Under the pieces are notes generated by a model. That model searched no databases, was not told the origin of the DNA, and worked only from the letters and a program-made list of their open reading frames with translations. A stretch of 64,000 bases of DNA from Anseranas semipalmata (lineage: Eukaryota; Chordata; Aves; Anseriformes; Anseranatidae): positions 258,930-322,929 of the forward strand of contig VXAA01002207.1 in NCBI GenBank assembly GCA_013399115.1, written 5' to 3'. Positions 12,201 through 24,200 of this stretch are shown here, in pieces (within the stretch, counting starts at the first letter, position 1; every line of letters starts with the position of its first letter). The translations under genes were made by a program, and so were the position numbers.

Positions 12201-15200
12201 CGAAACTTCCATTTCAGTGTTAATGTATGTTTTCTTGTGTGGACTGCGAGATCCTTGAGGGAGGGATTCCTGCTTCGAGTTCCTTTTATTCTGCTTGCTT
12301 GCTTGCCGACTAGAACAGGCTGATCTTGATCAAAGCTTTTCTTCTTTTTTAAGGTTGTAGGTTTTATTAAAGCACAATTAGTCAATAACTGCAAACCTAA
12401 ACACCTTTTATTTACCTTGGCTCCAGGTTAAACTCAGCAAACACTTCATACTTAATGGGAAACCTGGAAGAAATAAGTTCTTTCCAACAAATGCTTGTAC
12501 AGTCTTTAGAAGAATGCACCAAGTAAGTACAATGCATACCAGATACTGCAAAATTCTAACAAGCAAATATTTTATTATTACTTATCTTGTTGTGTATGTT
12601 AATGTTTGAGATGAAACTATGTTCCTGTCATTGTAACAATAGTTGCTACAGCAAAAAGGTAATAGACGTTTGGATAATCGTTGCTTGCTTGCACAAATAG
12701 ATATTGGCCCTAGGATGCAATTGCTGAGGTAGAAATTTTGAAATTTGGAAACAAATCATAGATTTCTGTGATGCAATTACATACCAGTGGGGAGGTGGTT
12801 AAAAAAAAAAAAAAGTGATGTTTTTTATTTTGGAGGCAAGAATTTTTAGGTCTTTTAATAAAAGAGTAAGAGGAAGAATGGAGGGAGCTTACACTGTGAT
12901 GGAACAGTGGAGGCCGGGGGAAGTGGCTTGGAGGAAGGACTCGGAGAGATTTTGCTTAATATTGTTCTGTCTTGAACACGTGCTGGGAGAGGCATGTAGG
13001 ATAGGCAGAAAGAACAATCTGAATAAAAAGTCAGTCACAATGCCTGTGGTGTCCTATAGAAGAAGCATGAAACAGAGAGAGAGGAAGAAGGGAATGAAGA
13101 AGGAAGAAACCTGTTTTCCTTCCATAGGTTAGGTGAATGGTAGTTGGATATTTTTCAGCACGTACCTCTGCACTCTGGGGGTGCAAGAATGAAGGTGAAC
13201 ATCACATTTGGATTGTCAGAACAGTTTTCTGCTGTTGAAACTCCACTGAAAGTGCAGTTCCTATTCTTAACCTTGGTTGTGTACTTTTCCTTGCTTGTGT
13301 TCTGGTTTTGTCTGACCACATGGTGAGCTAATGTGGCCGCTAATCCAAATTTGCTTGTTTTCTGCCAAATTAGTCATTTGAATTGCTATTGAGGGCTGAG
13401 ACAAGTTTCAGCCTGTGCAGGGGAAGTACTGGGAGTACTTGGCTGTGAGTAGGAGTGAATGTCTTGCATGGAGGAGAAAAGACCTATTTTGGCAGCAGTG
13501 ATCTTCTAGATGAGCTCTGTGTGTTTTGTGTTTTTTTTGACTTCTCCCTCCTCTGTTCCTCTGAGCTGCTCCACGTTAAGAGGAAGCTTTTGTGATGACA
13601 AAGCGTAAGCTGTGTCTCCTCTAGACACTAATTTATGTCTGGGTTTGTTGCTGACTTTGGATGTCATGTCCCCCTACCATCTGGCTTCTCTCCTTCTCTT
13701 GTGTCTCTAGACAGCTTAGACTGGAGAGAATGGAAAGGATGGTGTGGCATAAAAACTTTTAGCAGTGGAATGGAGACATTCTTGAAATGGCCTTTTCTTC
13801 CATGCTGTGTTTGAGTAAGAAGGGAGTTCTTTTTGGCGAGCTTAAATTTAAGACTTGGCCAGCTTAGTGTCTAAATCCCTGAGAATGACTGTTATGTCCA
13901 TGTACTTAAATGTTTCGTCATCTTTCCTATTCTCTTGTCACTTCACTTTCAATTGTTGCATCTTCTTATTTAGAGTTCTATCCGTGATTTAAACTGTATT
14001 CACACACCCTTTCATAATGGCCTTTGTTTTTTCTTCATGGTAAGTGGAATATTACTGTGTAATAAATTAGGAAACATAATGGATCGTAGTAGGTGGGCAG
14101 AGGAAGCGATACCTCGGGATTACTGAAGGGTTACTACAAATGGTTTGTATTATTTTCTTTTTGTAAATACGCTGGTCATGCCAAGTTAAATTTTCAGTTT
14201 AATTTTCATCATAGCATATTGACTTGAGCATCGAGCTTCCTCCTGTTTTGAATCTAATCCATGATAATTCCCATCATGTAGAAGAACATTTGCCCTGCTG
14301 CCTTGTTTTTTGTCATTTTGCCATGTTTTTTTGGCTGATGAACCTGTTCTATAAACTCAGAGTAGCTCCCAGGCTGAAAATAGATTTATCATTTTATTTT
14401 ATTTTTGGCAGAGAGCTTACAGTTCCATCATTCAGGCACTTCAAGTTGCAGCATCCGGTGTGGTGTTTTTTTTAACTTGACATGTCAGACTGACCAAACG
14501 CAGATGTTCTGCCAGTTGTAGTGCTGCCAGCCTACATAGCTTGACAAATTCCTGCTCTTGGACCTGCGAGTTGAATATTTGTTGAGTTCCACACCCCACT
14601 CAAGTCAGTTTGTCATTTTAGTTATCTCTTAATAAATCCTTGAATGTGAAACTTTCTGGTGCTTTTTCTCTTCTTGTCTGCACCGTGTTGCCTTATTTAA
14701 TCCTCATGTTGTTAAGCATTGGTTGCTTTCAAAGCACATAATGCTGTAATGGTTGTTTTTGTGTGTTTTTGGGGAGGGAGTTGTTTGGATGCGGTTTGGT
14801 TTCGATTGTGTGCTGCACTTCCCTCCTCCTGCCCTGGCCACTTTTCCAAACCTTAAAGCTCTTCTGGTGCACTGCTAAAGGTTTGTCCTCCTTGAACTTG
14901 TCCAGGTTGGCCTCTACTGTGGTGCTCCTGCGGACTGCTCCATCTGTCGTAGCCAGACAAGAAATGTTCCCAGGACTGTCTGGATGCTAGGGACCATCAG
15001 ACAGATGCTTTGGGATTGTATCTGCCTTTTGTAATTTCTTTTTGTCACTTAGCAAAGAAAAATGGTGTTTGAAACAAGTCTAACTAGCATCGAGTGAGAA
15101 TCTTCTCACTGATCTGCTTCAAAATCACATTTTTTCACTGATCAGCTTCAAGTGCACTTAGTTTTGATGGATGGAAAAGAGCAGTAATGGACAAGGCAGA

Positions 15201-18200
15201 GAGATGCTGCTGGAGTCTTCAGTTACAAAAGAGAGGATTTCTGATTGTAAAACAGAGCAAGAGCGCTCCAGTCTCTTGAAGACAGAACGTGGTCTGGTGC
15301 TCTAGAGCTCTTTCCAGGTCTGTGATCCAGTGCCAGCTCCCAGTTCTGCTGTGGTTCACACAGCACAGGAGTGTCTGAATGAACAAGTTCAGTCATCTCT
15401 GGGCTAATCTAAGTGATCTCTACTGTTGAAGTATTGCTCTTTAGATATTTTTGTAGCAGGAGATTGAACAGATGTCTCCTGCTCCCCCAAAAATTGTTCC
15501 ATTCACCTGGGAGTAGAAGCTGTCAGTCTGTGGCTGTACTTCGCAGTATGGGAAGGCAGGTTGTCTGGTGGATTGTGAATAAGTTGAATGGTGCCTCCAT
15601 TTGTGAAAACAGTGGCTCAGAAAGCTGTGAAGCTTCTTCCTTATTTCAGCAACCCTGTTACCTGTGAAGCCTCGGGAGATGATGTGTTCCTTTCGCAAAC
15701 TGCATCCTTTGAAGTCATCAGCCACATTGGTCCGTAATCATTTTTGCAGACCTTCAGTGGTCCTCAATTTTCTCTATCAGCTTTAAGTTCAAGACATTCT
15801 CTGTAATGACTTCTTGCAAATGTAACAAGCTTCACCATTGATGCTCAAGCTCCTGCAAAAGGCTAAGAGAGGGGCAGGGAATTCTGCTTTTTTTTTTTCT
15901 TTTTATTTTTTTTTGTGGGAGGAGATTGAGAAGAACAGAAAATGCTGCCCAGATAATTGAAAGCTTCCCATTTGTGACAGGCTCTGCAGGTATAGGTACA
16001 GGGACAAAGATGACACTATGTGACACTTTTCTGGTAACCACAGTCAAGTGAGATTTAGGGACAGCTGATCTCATCCTGGCAAAAAAAAAAAAAAGGCATA
16101 CATACAGCATGCGATACCGATTACACTGTTATCTACATTTCTTGCGTTTGTTAGTCTGTGTTAGAATTTGTCGGATTCATCATAGTTTCCACAGCCTTTA
16201 CCAGGATGTTGTAAGGGTCAGTGACACCAAAACTAAGGTAAATTTCAGAATACACAGGATATAATTAATTATTCCATAAGTCACTATTTCTCTGCTGGCT
16301 GCAGCTGTAGCTTTAGTCCAGTTATGATCACTGGTCTTGTTCAGGTTCTAAAAGTAAGTGTGACTGAGCAACAAGGTCTTTTCTTTCTTACCGTTCTCAA
16401 ATTATCTTGTGCTGGGAACCCATTCTAAGTCGGGAGAAACAAAGCTGGTAGCTATCAGATACAACTCCAGCAAATGGCTAATCTGCTAGGTAACTTCGAT
16501 GCAGTTATATGATGATGTTGCCTGTACCATGTGTACAACAGCAGAGACTTTGTTATCCTTCTCTAATTCTGTAAATGAAATTAAAGCATGTCTTTGGCCT
16601 TTTTATAACTGAAGTTACCACCATTCTTTAAATATATCTGTATACAAAAATATACATAATGCACATGTACACACTTGTGATTCCTTTTTAATTAAGGTAT
16701 CAAATATGAGAATATTATTGGGATGTCAACTTCAGAATAAATTAGAAAACTATGCTCTTTATTGAATTTGCAGGCATTAATTACCGGAAGGTTTATATGA
16801 TGTGGTGACAGGCATTAAATTGTTGTTTTTCAGGCAGTTAAAGGAGATGCAGATAATTTATTAATTGCTCCTGTAAAATTAGTAGAATACTTTCAACTAA
16901 TGTGCGTAGTTGAAAAGTTAAAGGGAATGAGTTGCCACCCCCTCATAAAGTCTGTTAATTATCTTAATTCTGCAAAGAATGTGTAGTATAAAGTTACAAT
17001 GCATGTGTAGCATTTGAAAGAGAATAATGTCAATCTTTCATTCTCCTAAAAGAACAGCGGTCTGAGGAGACACAGATGTGTGCTTGATGCAAGCAGCCAT
17101 AATTCACTTCTTTTTTTTTTCCCCAGGCACTACACTATGAGGAGACAATTTAACCATTTTCAGCAATCGTTTACTGGGGCCTCTTGCTATTTAATACTGA
17201 GCTACATGCCCTGAGTATGTCTTCAGAGTCTGAGACTTTTGCTCCCTCTTATTGCTTGAAGAATGTATTAGATTTATTCAAGGAGACTAGCTGCTAGACG
17301 GGAAATCCTGCTAGGACGACTCTATGAATAGCATCCCCTCAGTGTGGCGAGGAGTGCCCCTGTTGTTCCCGAAATGCCTGCAGAAGTGGCTGCTCTGTTA
17401 TGTCAGAATTTAAACTTTTATTTCAAGAGAAATCGTTACAGAGGATAAAATATGGGGCCTAGCTTTTAATGTAAGAAGCGCCGACAGTGTGATCAGAGTG
17501 CTTGTGGTGTGGTGTGCTAACTGGGTATTCAGTCGTCATTTTCTGCATGTCTGCAGTGAAGGGTGTTTTCGGATAAGGAAGTGTGTTTCCCTTGCCTCTC
17601 ATTCTGAACATCTCTACAGTCAGTTTCTGATCCCACAGTGGTTAGGTCTTCCCACACCATAAAGAGGGACTGAACAGCTTAGTAGGACTTAATGGTTTGC
17701 AGTCTGGGGACTATTCTGGGGGATGAACTTTTGAATTTTAACCACTGCGAATGAACCCAACGAGTGGGACAAGACGAGTGTATTTCAGCAGGATCAGAAC
17801 ATCCCCTGCTCAGAGGAGCGGCTGTCCTGAGAACCTGAGCAGTTCTTTTGTACTAGAGTTCACCGGAGCATCTCCCACTTTTAAGCGGGAATACACTACA
17901 TATTGATATTTAGAAACTTTATGAACCCATTCAGGACAATGAGATAAATTCTTTTGTTTTTTTAATAAAACCAATATTCTTCCTGAGAGAATTGTTTGAA
18001 CTAATGTCAGCATGAAATCACCTGACTGTGCTAGGAGTATGTCTATTGGGTACTTTCTGAGGACTCATCTAGCTTCAGAGCAGTGTGAAATACTGGATTT
18101 CAGAGTAGTTAAATGGATAACAACAACAGCAAAAACTCTTCTGTTTCCTTTAGCCTGTTTGCAATATAAGACAGACTTGGCATATTTAAGTTAGGTGAGA

Positions 18201-21200
18201 AAGGGCAATGTCTGAAAGAAGTTCAAATGTTTTGCCTCCTTGCATATGCTGTACAGTGATTTTAGACGAAGTAGCATGGACAAGCACATAGCCTGGGACT
18301 GCTGAAAACTTTGCCCTGTCTTCTGGGTAAGTTCAGTGTGGGTTATGCAATCAGCTGTTGGCCATATAACCTGCTCTTGAGGAGGCTTAGTCTTTCAGAT
18401 GGGGGTTGCACTGTGGAAAATAGGGTTTCATCCATTCTAGCACCCATATGATACTGTGTGCTTGTTAGTCCAATTTATTATTTCGCACATGGGAAATAAT
18501 CTGGTACGGATATTTTTATGAGTGGTTCTGAGCATGATGATGTGGTAGTAAGGAACCATGGCTAGGCAGACTTTATACTTCTTCCCATCACTTTGTGTTC
18601 AACTTGAAGATTACTTAAGATTTTTAAAAAGTATGCGAGTGTTTCTTCTACACGTGAAGTATGCAGCTTAAGGAGATACTAAATAAATAAAAGCAACTCC
18701 CACAATCTTATTCTTATTTTTGCTGTTTATACAGATGCAAAATCAGAATTCAGGCTTTCCGCTGCAGGTTCTAAGCTGGTGTTACACAGCCATCTCCAGA
18801 TATTTATATTCCAGATATTTTCTTACTGCAATTTGAAATGACAGTGTCTGCTAAAATCTTTTGAAAAACACACTGTATATTCATATTATTTTTCTTTCAG
18901 CTCCCACCTCCCCATCACTTATGTGGAAAAAATTCATACATATCCTTCTGACAAACCTCATCAAAACTGATTAGATTCCCAAGACTGTGTGAAAGTAACA
19001 GTTTCTTCTAAATACTGTTTCACTTGCTGAGTCGTCTTTTTTTTTGTTTATTTGTTTTCTGGTTTTGGCCAAAGTAACTGAGGCTACTGTTACTTATATG
19101 CATTTGACAAAATAAACTCTTCTGCACAGAGTTATTTCTTAAAAGACTGAAATGAATTTTTCCTTCACTGCTTAGCAAATGTGGTGCGTTCTAACATGGA
19201 AAATAAATAAAGTATGAGTTACAGAAAGTATTTCTGTATCAGTGGTGGTAAAGCAGCACTTTTGCCCTGGTTGCAAATGAACATAAAGGTGCTTTATGGT
19301 CCTTAAAAGGCAAGATGAGTGATGGTTGTGTAAAAACTATCTGTAATCGCACTATAACTGGATATTTATGCTATCAGAACTTAATGTGATACTTTCATGA
19401 ATATTTTAAGCATATCATCTCTGTTGGTGGAGGGTAGAGGGAGAGAATCCTATTGCTTACTCCATTCTGTTTTGCCAAAGTTTTGCCAAATACTGTTATT
19501 TGGAGTTGGCATGATTTACATATGTGGATAGTACCAATAGGTACATTCACTAAAAATCAAGCTCCCAAACAATGTATTAATTCTTGAAAAAGGCTGGCTG
19601 AATGGACATCTTACAAATATATAGCATATTATGCCTACGCTGTGATGGCCCTGACAGTTGCAGGGTTGAATCTGTAAAGAAGGAAGAGAATGCTGTTGTT
19701 GGCTGGTCAGTGACCATAGAAATCTATCTGTTTATAATATATGTATAATAATAATAATAATATATCACAACAACACATATAATAAATATATGTTATATAT
19801 ATAATAAATATATAAAGTAAAGGTTAACATCGTATGAACTGGGTGGAAGTTACTCACTAAGAATGTATACTGCTTTACCAGGATGCAGTTTCTTTCTTTG
19901 GTTCCTATTACTGTAATTTCATCTTTATTACTCTATTTTTAGGTTGCCTGAAGCTCAGCAGAGGGTCGGAGGATGTTTTCTAAATTTGATGCCACAAATG
20001 AAAAGCCTATACCTTGCATACTGTGCCAATCATCCATCAGCAGTAAATGTTCTCACAGAACACAGGTATGTTTACTTTGTGGTCTTTTAAGTCTGATACA
20101 AGAAAAATGCATAAAATAAACTTGTGTTGTAAAGCTTTTTCTTTTTTTTTGGACAGGTATTTGCTATGGTAGAGATGATTTATTTATTTATTTGTTTATT
20201 TGAAACAAAAAACACAGCACAAAGCTGTTTCATGAAGTCATGGCCAGCCAGTCACTTTTGGCAGCTTCTTATCAGCTGAGATAATTTTGTCATTTACGGA
20301 GCACATGCTGGACTCCGGATATGTAAAACAAACTGCAGTCATTGTCATCTTCATTTTAAGAATGTCAAGATCAAAAAGTCTGCTAAAGTATGGCATAATT
20401 GACATCACTACTAACTAGGCTTTTTACACAGTTGGTTGATTGTAACTATGCCCTGTAGAAGTCTGTGTTTGTTACTACATACTTAACTTTGTAATGGCAT
20501 ACCCTTAGGTTACTTTTGAGTGATCTGAGAGGAGCATGAGCTTTTCAAGTTCACAAAATTTGTATTTCCTGTGTATAAGATGTAGGATTCTGAGTTAATT
20601 TTGCAGAGGTTGCACAGCTTTGAGACTGACCTTGAATTTGCATAGAAGGTACCCAGCATCACGTTGAGGGAGGAGTGTTGAGGCCAGAATTTGATTTAAA
20701 AAGTCTGCTTTCACAAAATTTCCCTATATATTCTCCTGATGAGCACATGCTGCAGCAGATGTTAGCTCGGTGCTGTTTGTTTGCTTATGGTGCAGGATGG
20801 AACCATGACTTTCTCCTTAAGGTTAGACACAGGACAAAGTCTAGCAGGATATCTGTTCTTTTTGCTTTTTCCTCCTCTTTTTCTTTTTTTCTTCTTGATG
20901 TGATGGACCAAAGTAAAGATACTTTGAATGTTCTTAACTCTCCCTAAACCCAGAGGAGCATAATTGACTTGTTTTCTGTAATTTTAAGTTCTTCCAAGAA
21001 CTTGCATTTTATTTTAACAGCAACAGTTTGTGGCACATCTATGACTCTTGCTCATAACAGTATAAATGAAAAAGCTTCCAGCTACTAAAGACAATGAGCT
21101 ATCACTTACGTTAGTAAAACTTTTGTTCCCCACCTCCCCCACCCCGCTTTGGAAAGCAGAGCTTCAAATTCCCATTGCAATTTAGGCTGGAATAAGGTGT

Positions 21201-24200
21201 TTTTACTCAGACACAATAACAAATGAAAATTAAACAAGACAAATTAAAACAAATAAAATAAATAAATTCCTTCGTGTTTTCTTTCAATTGGCCTGCTTCC
21301 AGTAACATTATTTGTAAATGCTAAAATATTTGTGATTCAAGCCTTTGGTATTCTTAATGCTCCTAGGTTTAGATTTTGTTATTTTTTGTGCCTTTATGCT
21401 CTTTCTGTACAGAGGTCTGGGATTTAATCTGTCGATGGGAGATGGCAAATGATAGCAAAGTAAGCACCTACAGTTCTTAAGATTTTGAGATACTTGTAAA
21501 GAATTATGCTAATTTTCAGAACTCTTAGAAAACAGAGGGAGCAGGTGTGCCTGAGAAACAGTGGTTAAGAATATGAGGGAGGAAAGTAAATTGTTTTGTA
21601 AATTGGGAAAAGAAGTATCTAACCTCCTCTGTGTTGCTTTGGGCATAGGTTGTCCTAAGCAAAAATCAGCTTCTGGTCTGTAAAGTCAGCCTGATGTCAA
21701 GCCCTGGTGGAGTCAATATAGGTATCATAGAGTAATTAAGTAATTCAGGTGTGCGAGTAGATTCAAAGCAATTGTATTCTTCATAAGAGATGGCTCAAGG
21801 GGAAGATAAGTTCTGATAAATGGTTTAACACAATTGTGTTGCAAGTCATGAGTCAACAGAAGTGAATCCTGTTTTTTTAATTGTCCCTATTTTATTATTT
21901 CTAAGCCCTTCAGTTTTGATGAATGCCATTGCTGAAGGTTGCAAGTGGCTCAACTAAAAATTCTGCTTGAGGCAGCTGCCTTGAAGAGATCGGAAAATGG
22001 CTTTAAACACTTCTGAGCTGTTTCCTCTCAGAATATGAGAAACCTTTTAATTACATTATTTTAAATGTAGAGGGGAAAAAGACAATTTTGCCTGGAATGA
22101 ACTCATTGAAGGCATGGAGAAAAGGAAAACACTCAGAACTGTCTCCTTGTTTAATTAGTTGAAATGGGTTTATTATATAAAAGCATCTCTCGTAAACTTT
22201 AATGTAAAAACTGCTGTGAGGTTTGAGGATTGTTGTGACTGTAATAGTAATGAAACAACCACATTGCAGTTCATACTAGATCAATATTGAAATGAGATTT
22301 TTCAGAGTTGTCAAAGATGGGTTTAGACTTTCACAGAATCACAGAATTGTAGGGGTTGGAAGGGACATCCAGAGATCATCGGGTCCAACCCCCCTGCCAC
22401 AGCAGGGGCTCTAGAGCAGGTCACACAGGTAGGCGTCTAGACGGGTCTNNNNNNNNNNNNNNNNNNNNNNNNNNNNNNNNNNNNNNNNNNNNNNNNNNNN
22501 NNNNNNNNNNNNNNNNNNNNNNNNNNNNNNNNNNNNNNNNNNNNNNNNNNNNNNNNNNNNNNNNNNNNNNNNNNNNNNNNNNNNNNNNNNNNNNNNNNNN
22601 NNNNNNNNNNNNNNNNNNNNNNNNNNNNNNNNNNNNNNNNNNNNNNNNNNNNNNNNNNNNNNNNNNNNNNNNNNNNNNNNNNNNNNNNNNNNNNNNNNNN
22701 NNNNNNNNNNNNNNNNNNNNNNNNNNNNNTTGACCTGCTGGCCACGCTCCTTTTAATGCACCCCAGGATCCCATTGGCCTTCTTGGCCACCAGGGCACAC
22801 TGCTGGCTCATGGCCAACCTGTCATCCACCAAGACCCCCAGGTCCTTCTCCGCAGGGCTTCTCTGCAGCAGGTCATCCCCCAGCCTGTGCTGGTACATCC
22901 GGTTGTTCCTTCCCAGGTGCAGGACTCTACACTTGCTTTTGTTGAACCTCATCCGGTTTGTTTCTGCCCAGCTCTCCAGCCTGTCCAGGTCTCGCTGAAT
23001 GGCAGCACAGCCTTCTGGCGTGTCGGCCACTCCTCCCAGCTTTGTATCATCGGCGTACTTGCTGAGGGTGGACACTATCCCCTCATCAAGGTCGTCGATG
23101 AAGATGTTGAACAAGACCGGACCCAGCACCGACCCCTGGGGAACACCGCTGCTCACAGGCCTCCAACCTGACTCCGCACCGCTGATCACCACCCTCTGAG
23201 CTCGGCCAGTCAGCCAGTTCTCAACCCACCTAACTGTCCGCTCATCTATCCCACACTTTCTCAGCTTGGTTAGCAGGATGTCATGGGAGACAGTATCAAA
23301 AAGCCACTGTGTGGCTTCACAGTATCAAAAGCCACTGTGAAGAACTGGTGATGATTTGTTGGCTGTTTCTGTGGTATAGTTACTTGTTTTGATACCAACA
23401 AATATATTGCAGAGAAATAGATGTTTGAATTCTTAGATTTGAGCATCCAGCTTCTATCAGCTGTGATTTTCAGTAGCCTTTTAGAGTGAGGAAAAGGGAA
23501 CAGTCCAGAGTGCTTTGATTTAGAACATAATCTGGTGTAGACAGTAAGAATTTTTTTCTTGCCATGAACTTTGTACACTTCATAAACTGACAACATGCCT
23601 TAACTGTGCTTCTGAAATGCATTCTGCAACAACAACAACAACAAAACAGGTAATTTTAAGTCAAATTCTTGCATCATAAAGTTAATAATTTCTGCAGTTA
23701 AGTTTGCTTGCTTTTGTTGGGAATGGTATCAACAAAAATGAAACAAAACCAAATCTGGATAGTTGCTCTAGGTGAGACTTCAGAGTTTTTACCTCTGTTT
23801 GTTTGTTTGTTTTGTTCTGTATAACACACTTACTTTGTTACTGCATTTTTACTGTCATTGACTGAAAGCAGCTCGGAGGGAATTGGCTGTTGTGTTGTTG
23901 AAGCATTAACTGTGCTGTTTCCTTACCTAGTTGGATCGCTGTAACATCAAAATTACTGTAAGCAGTCATCTGACTTGATGCAGTTTTAGACACATGAGGG
24001 TCTTATCTCATTTTCTGAAATATCAAACATGCTCTTTGAGCAGTGTTGTAGTACCTGTTAAGAGGTCGTTGACACCTGGTAAAGAGTCTGTGTATGTATG
24101 TATACATAAAAACTGATTATACTAACTTATTCAGAATGATTTTGAACTTGTAGTGAAAAGCCTTTTTTAAATAGTAGTTTTGTAAAATTGATTTTTAAAT

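Noticed and set aside
12815..13132. 105-codon frame in intron 4
   Set aside because: Low-complexity Lys/Arg/Glu-rich end, begins beside an A-run, no recognised domain or splice phase link.
22356..22798. Open frames of 125 codons through the N block
   Set aside because: They exist only because undetermined bases contain no stops; the real sequence is CR1.
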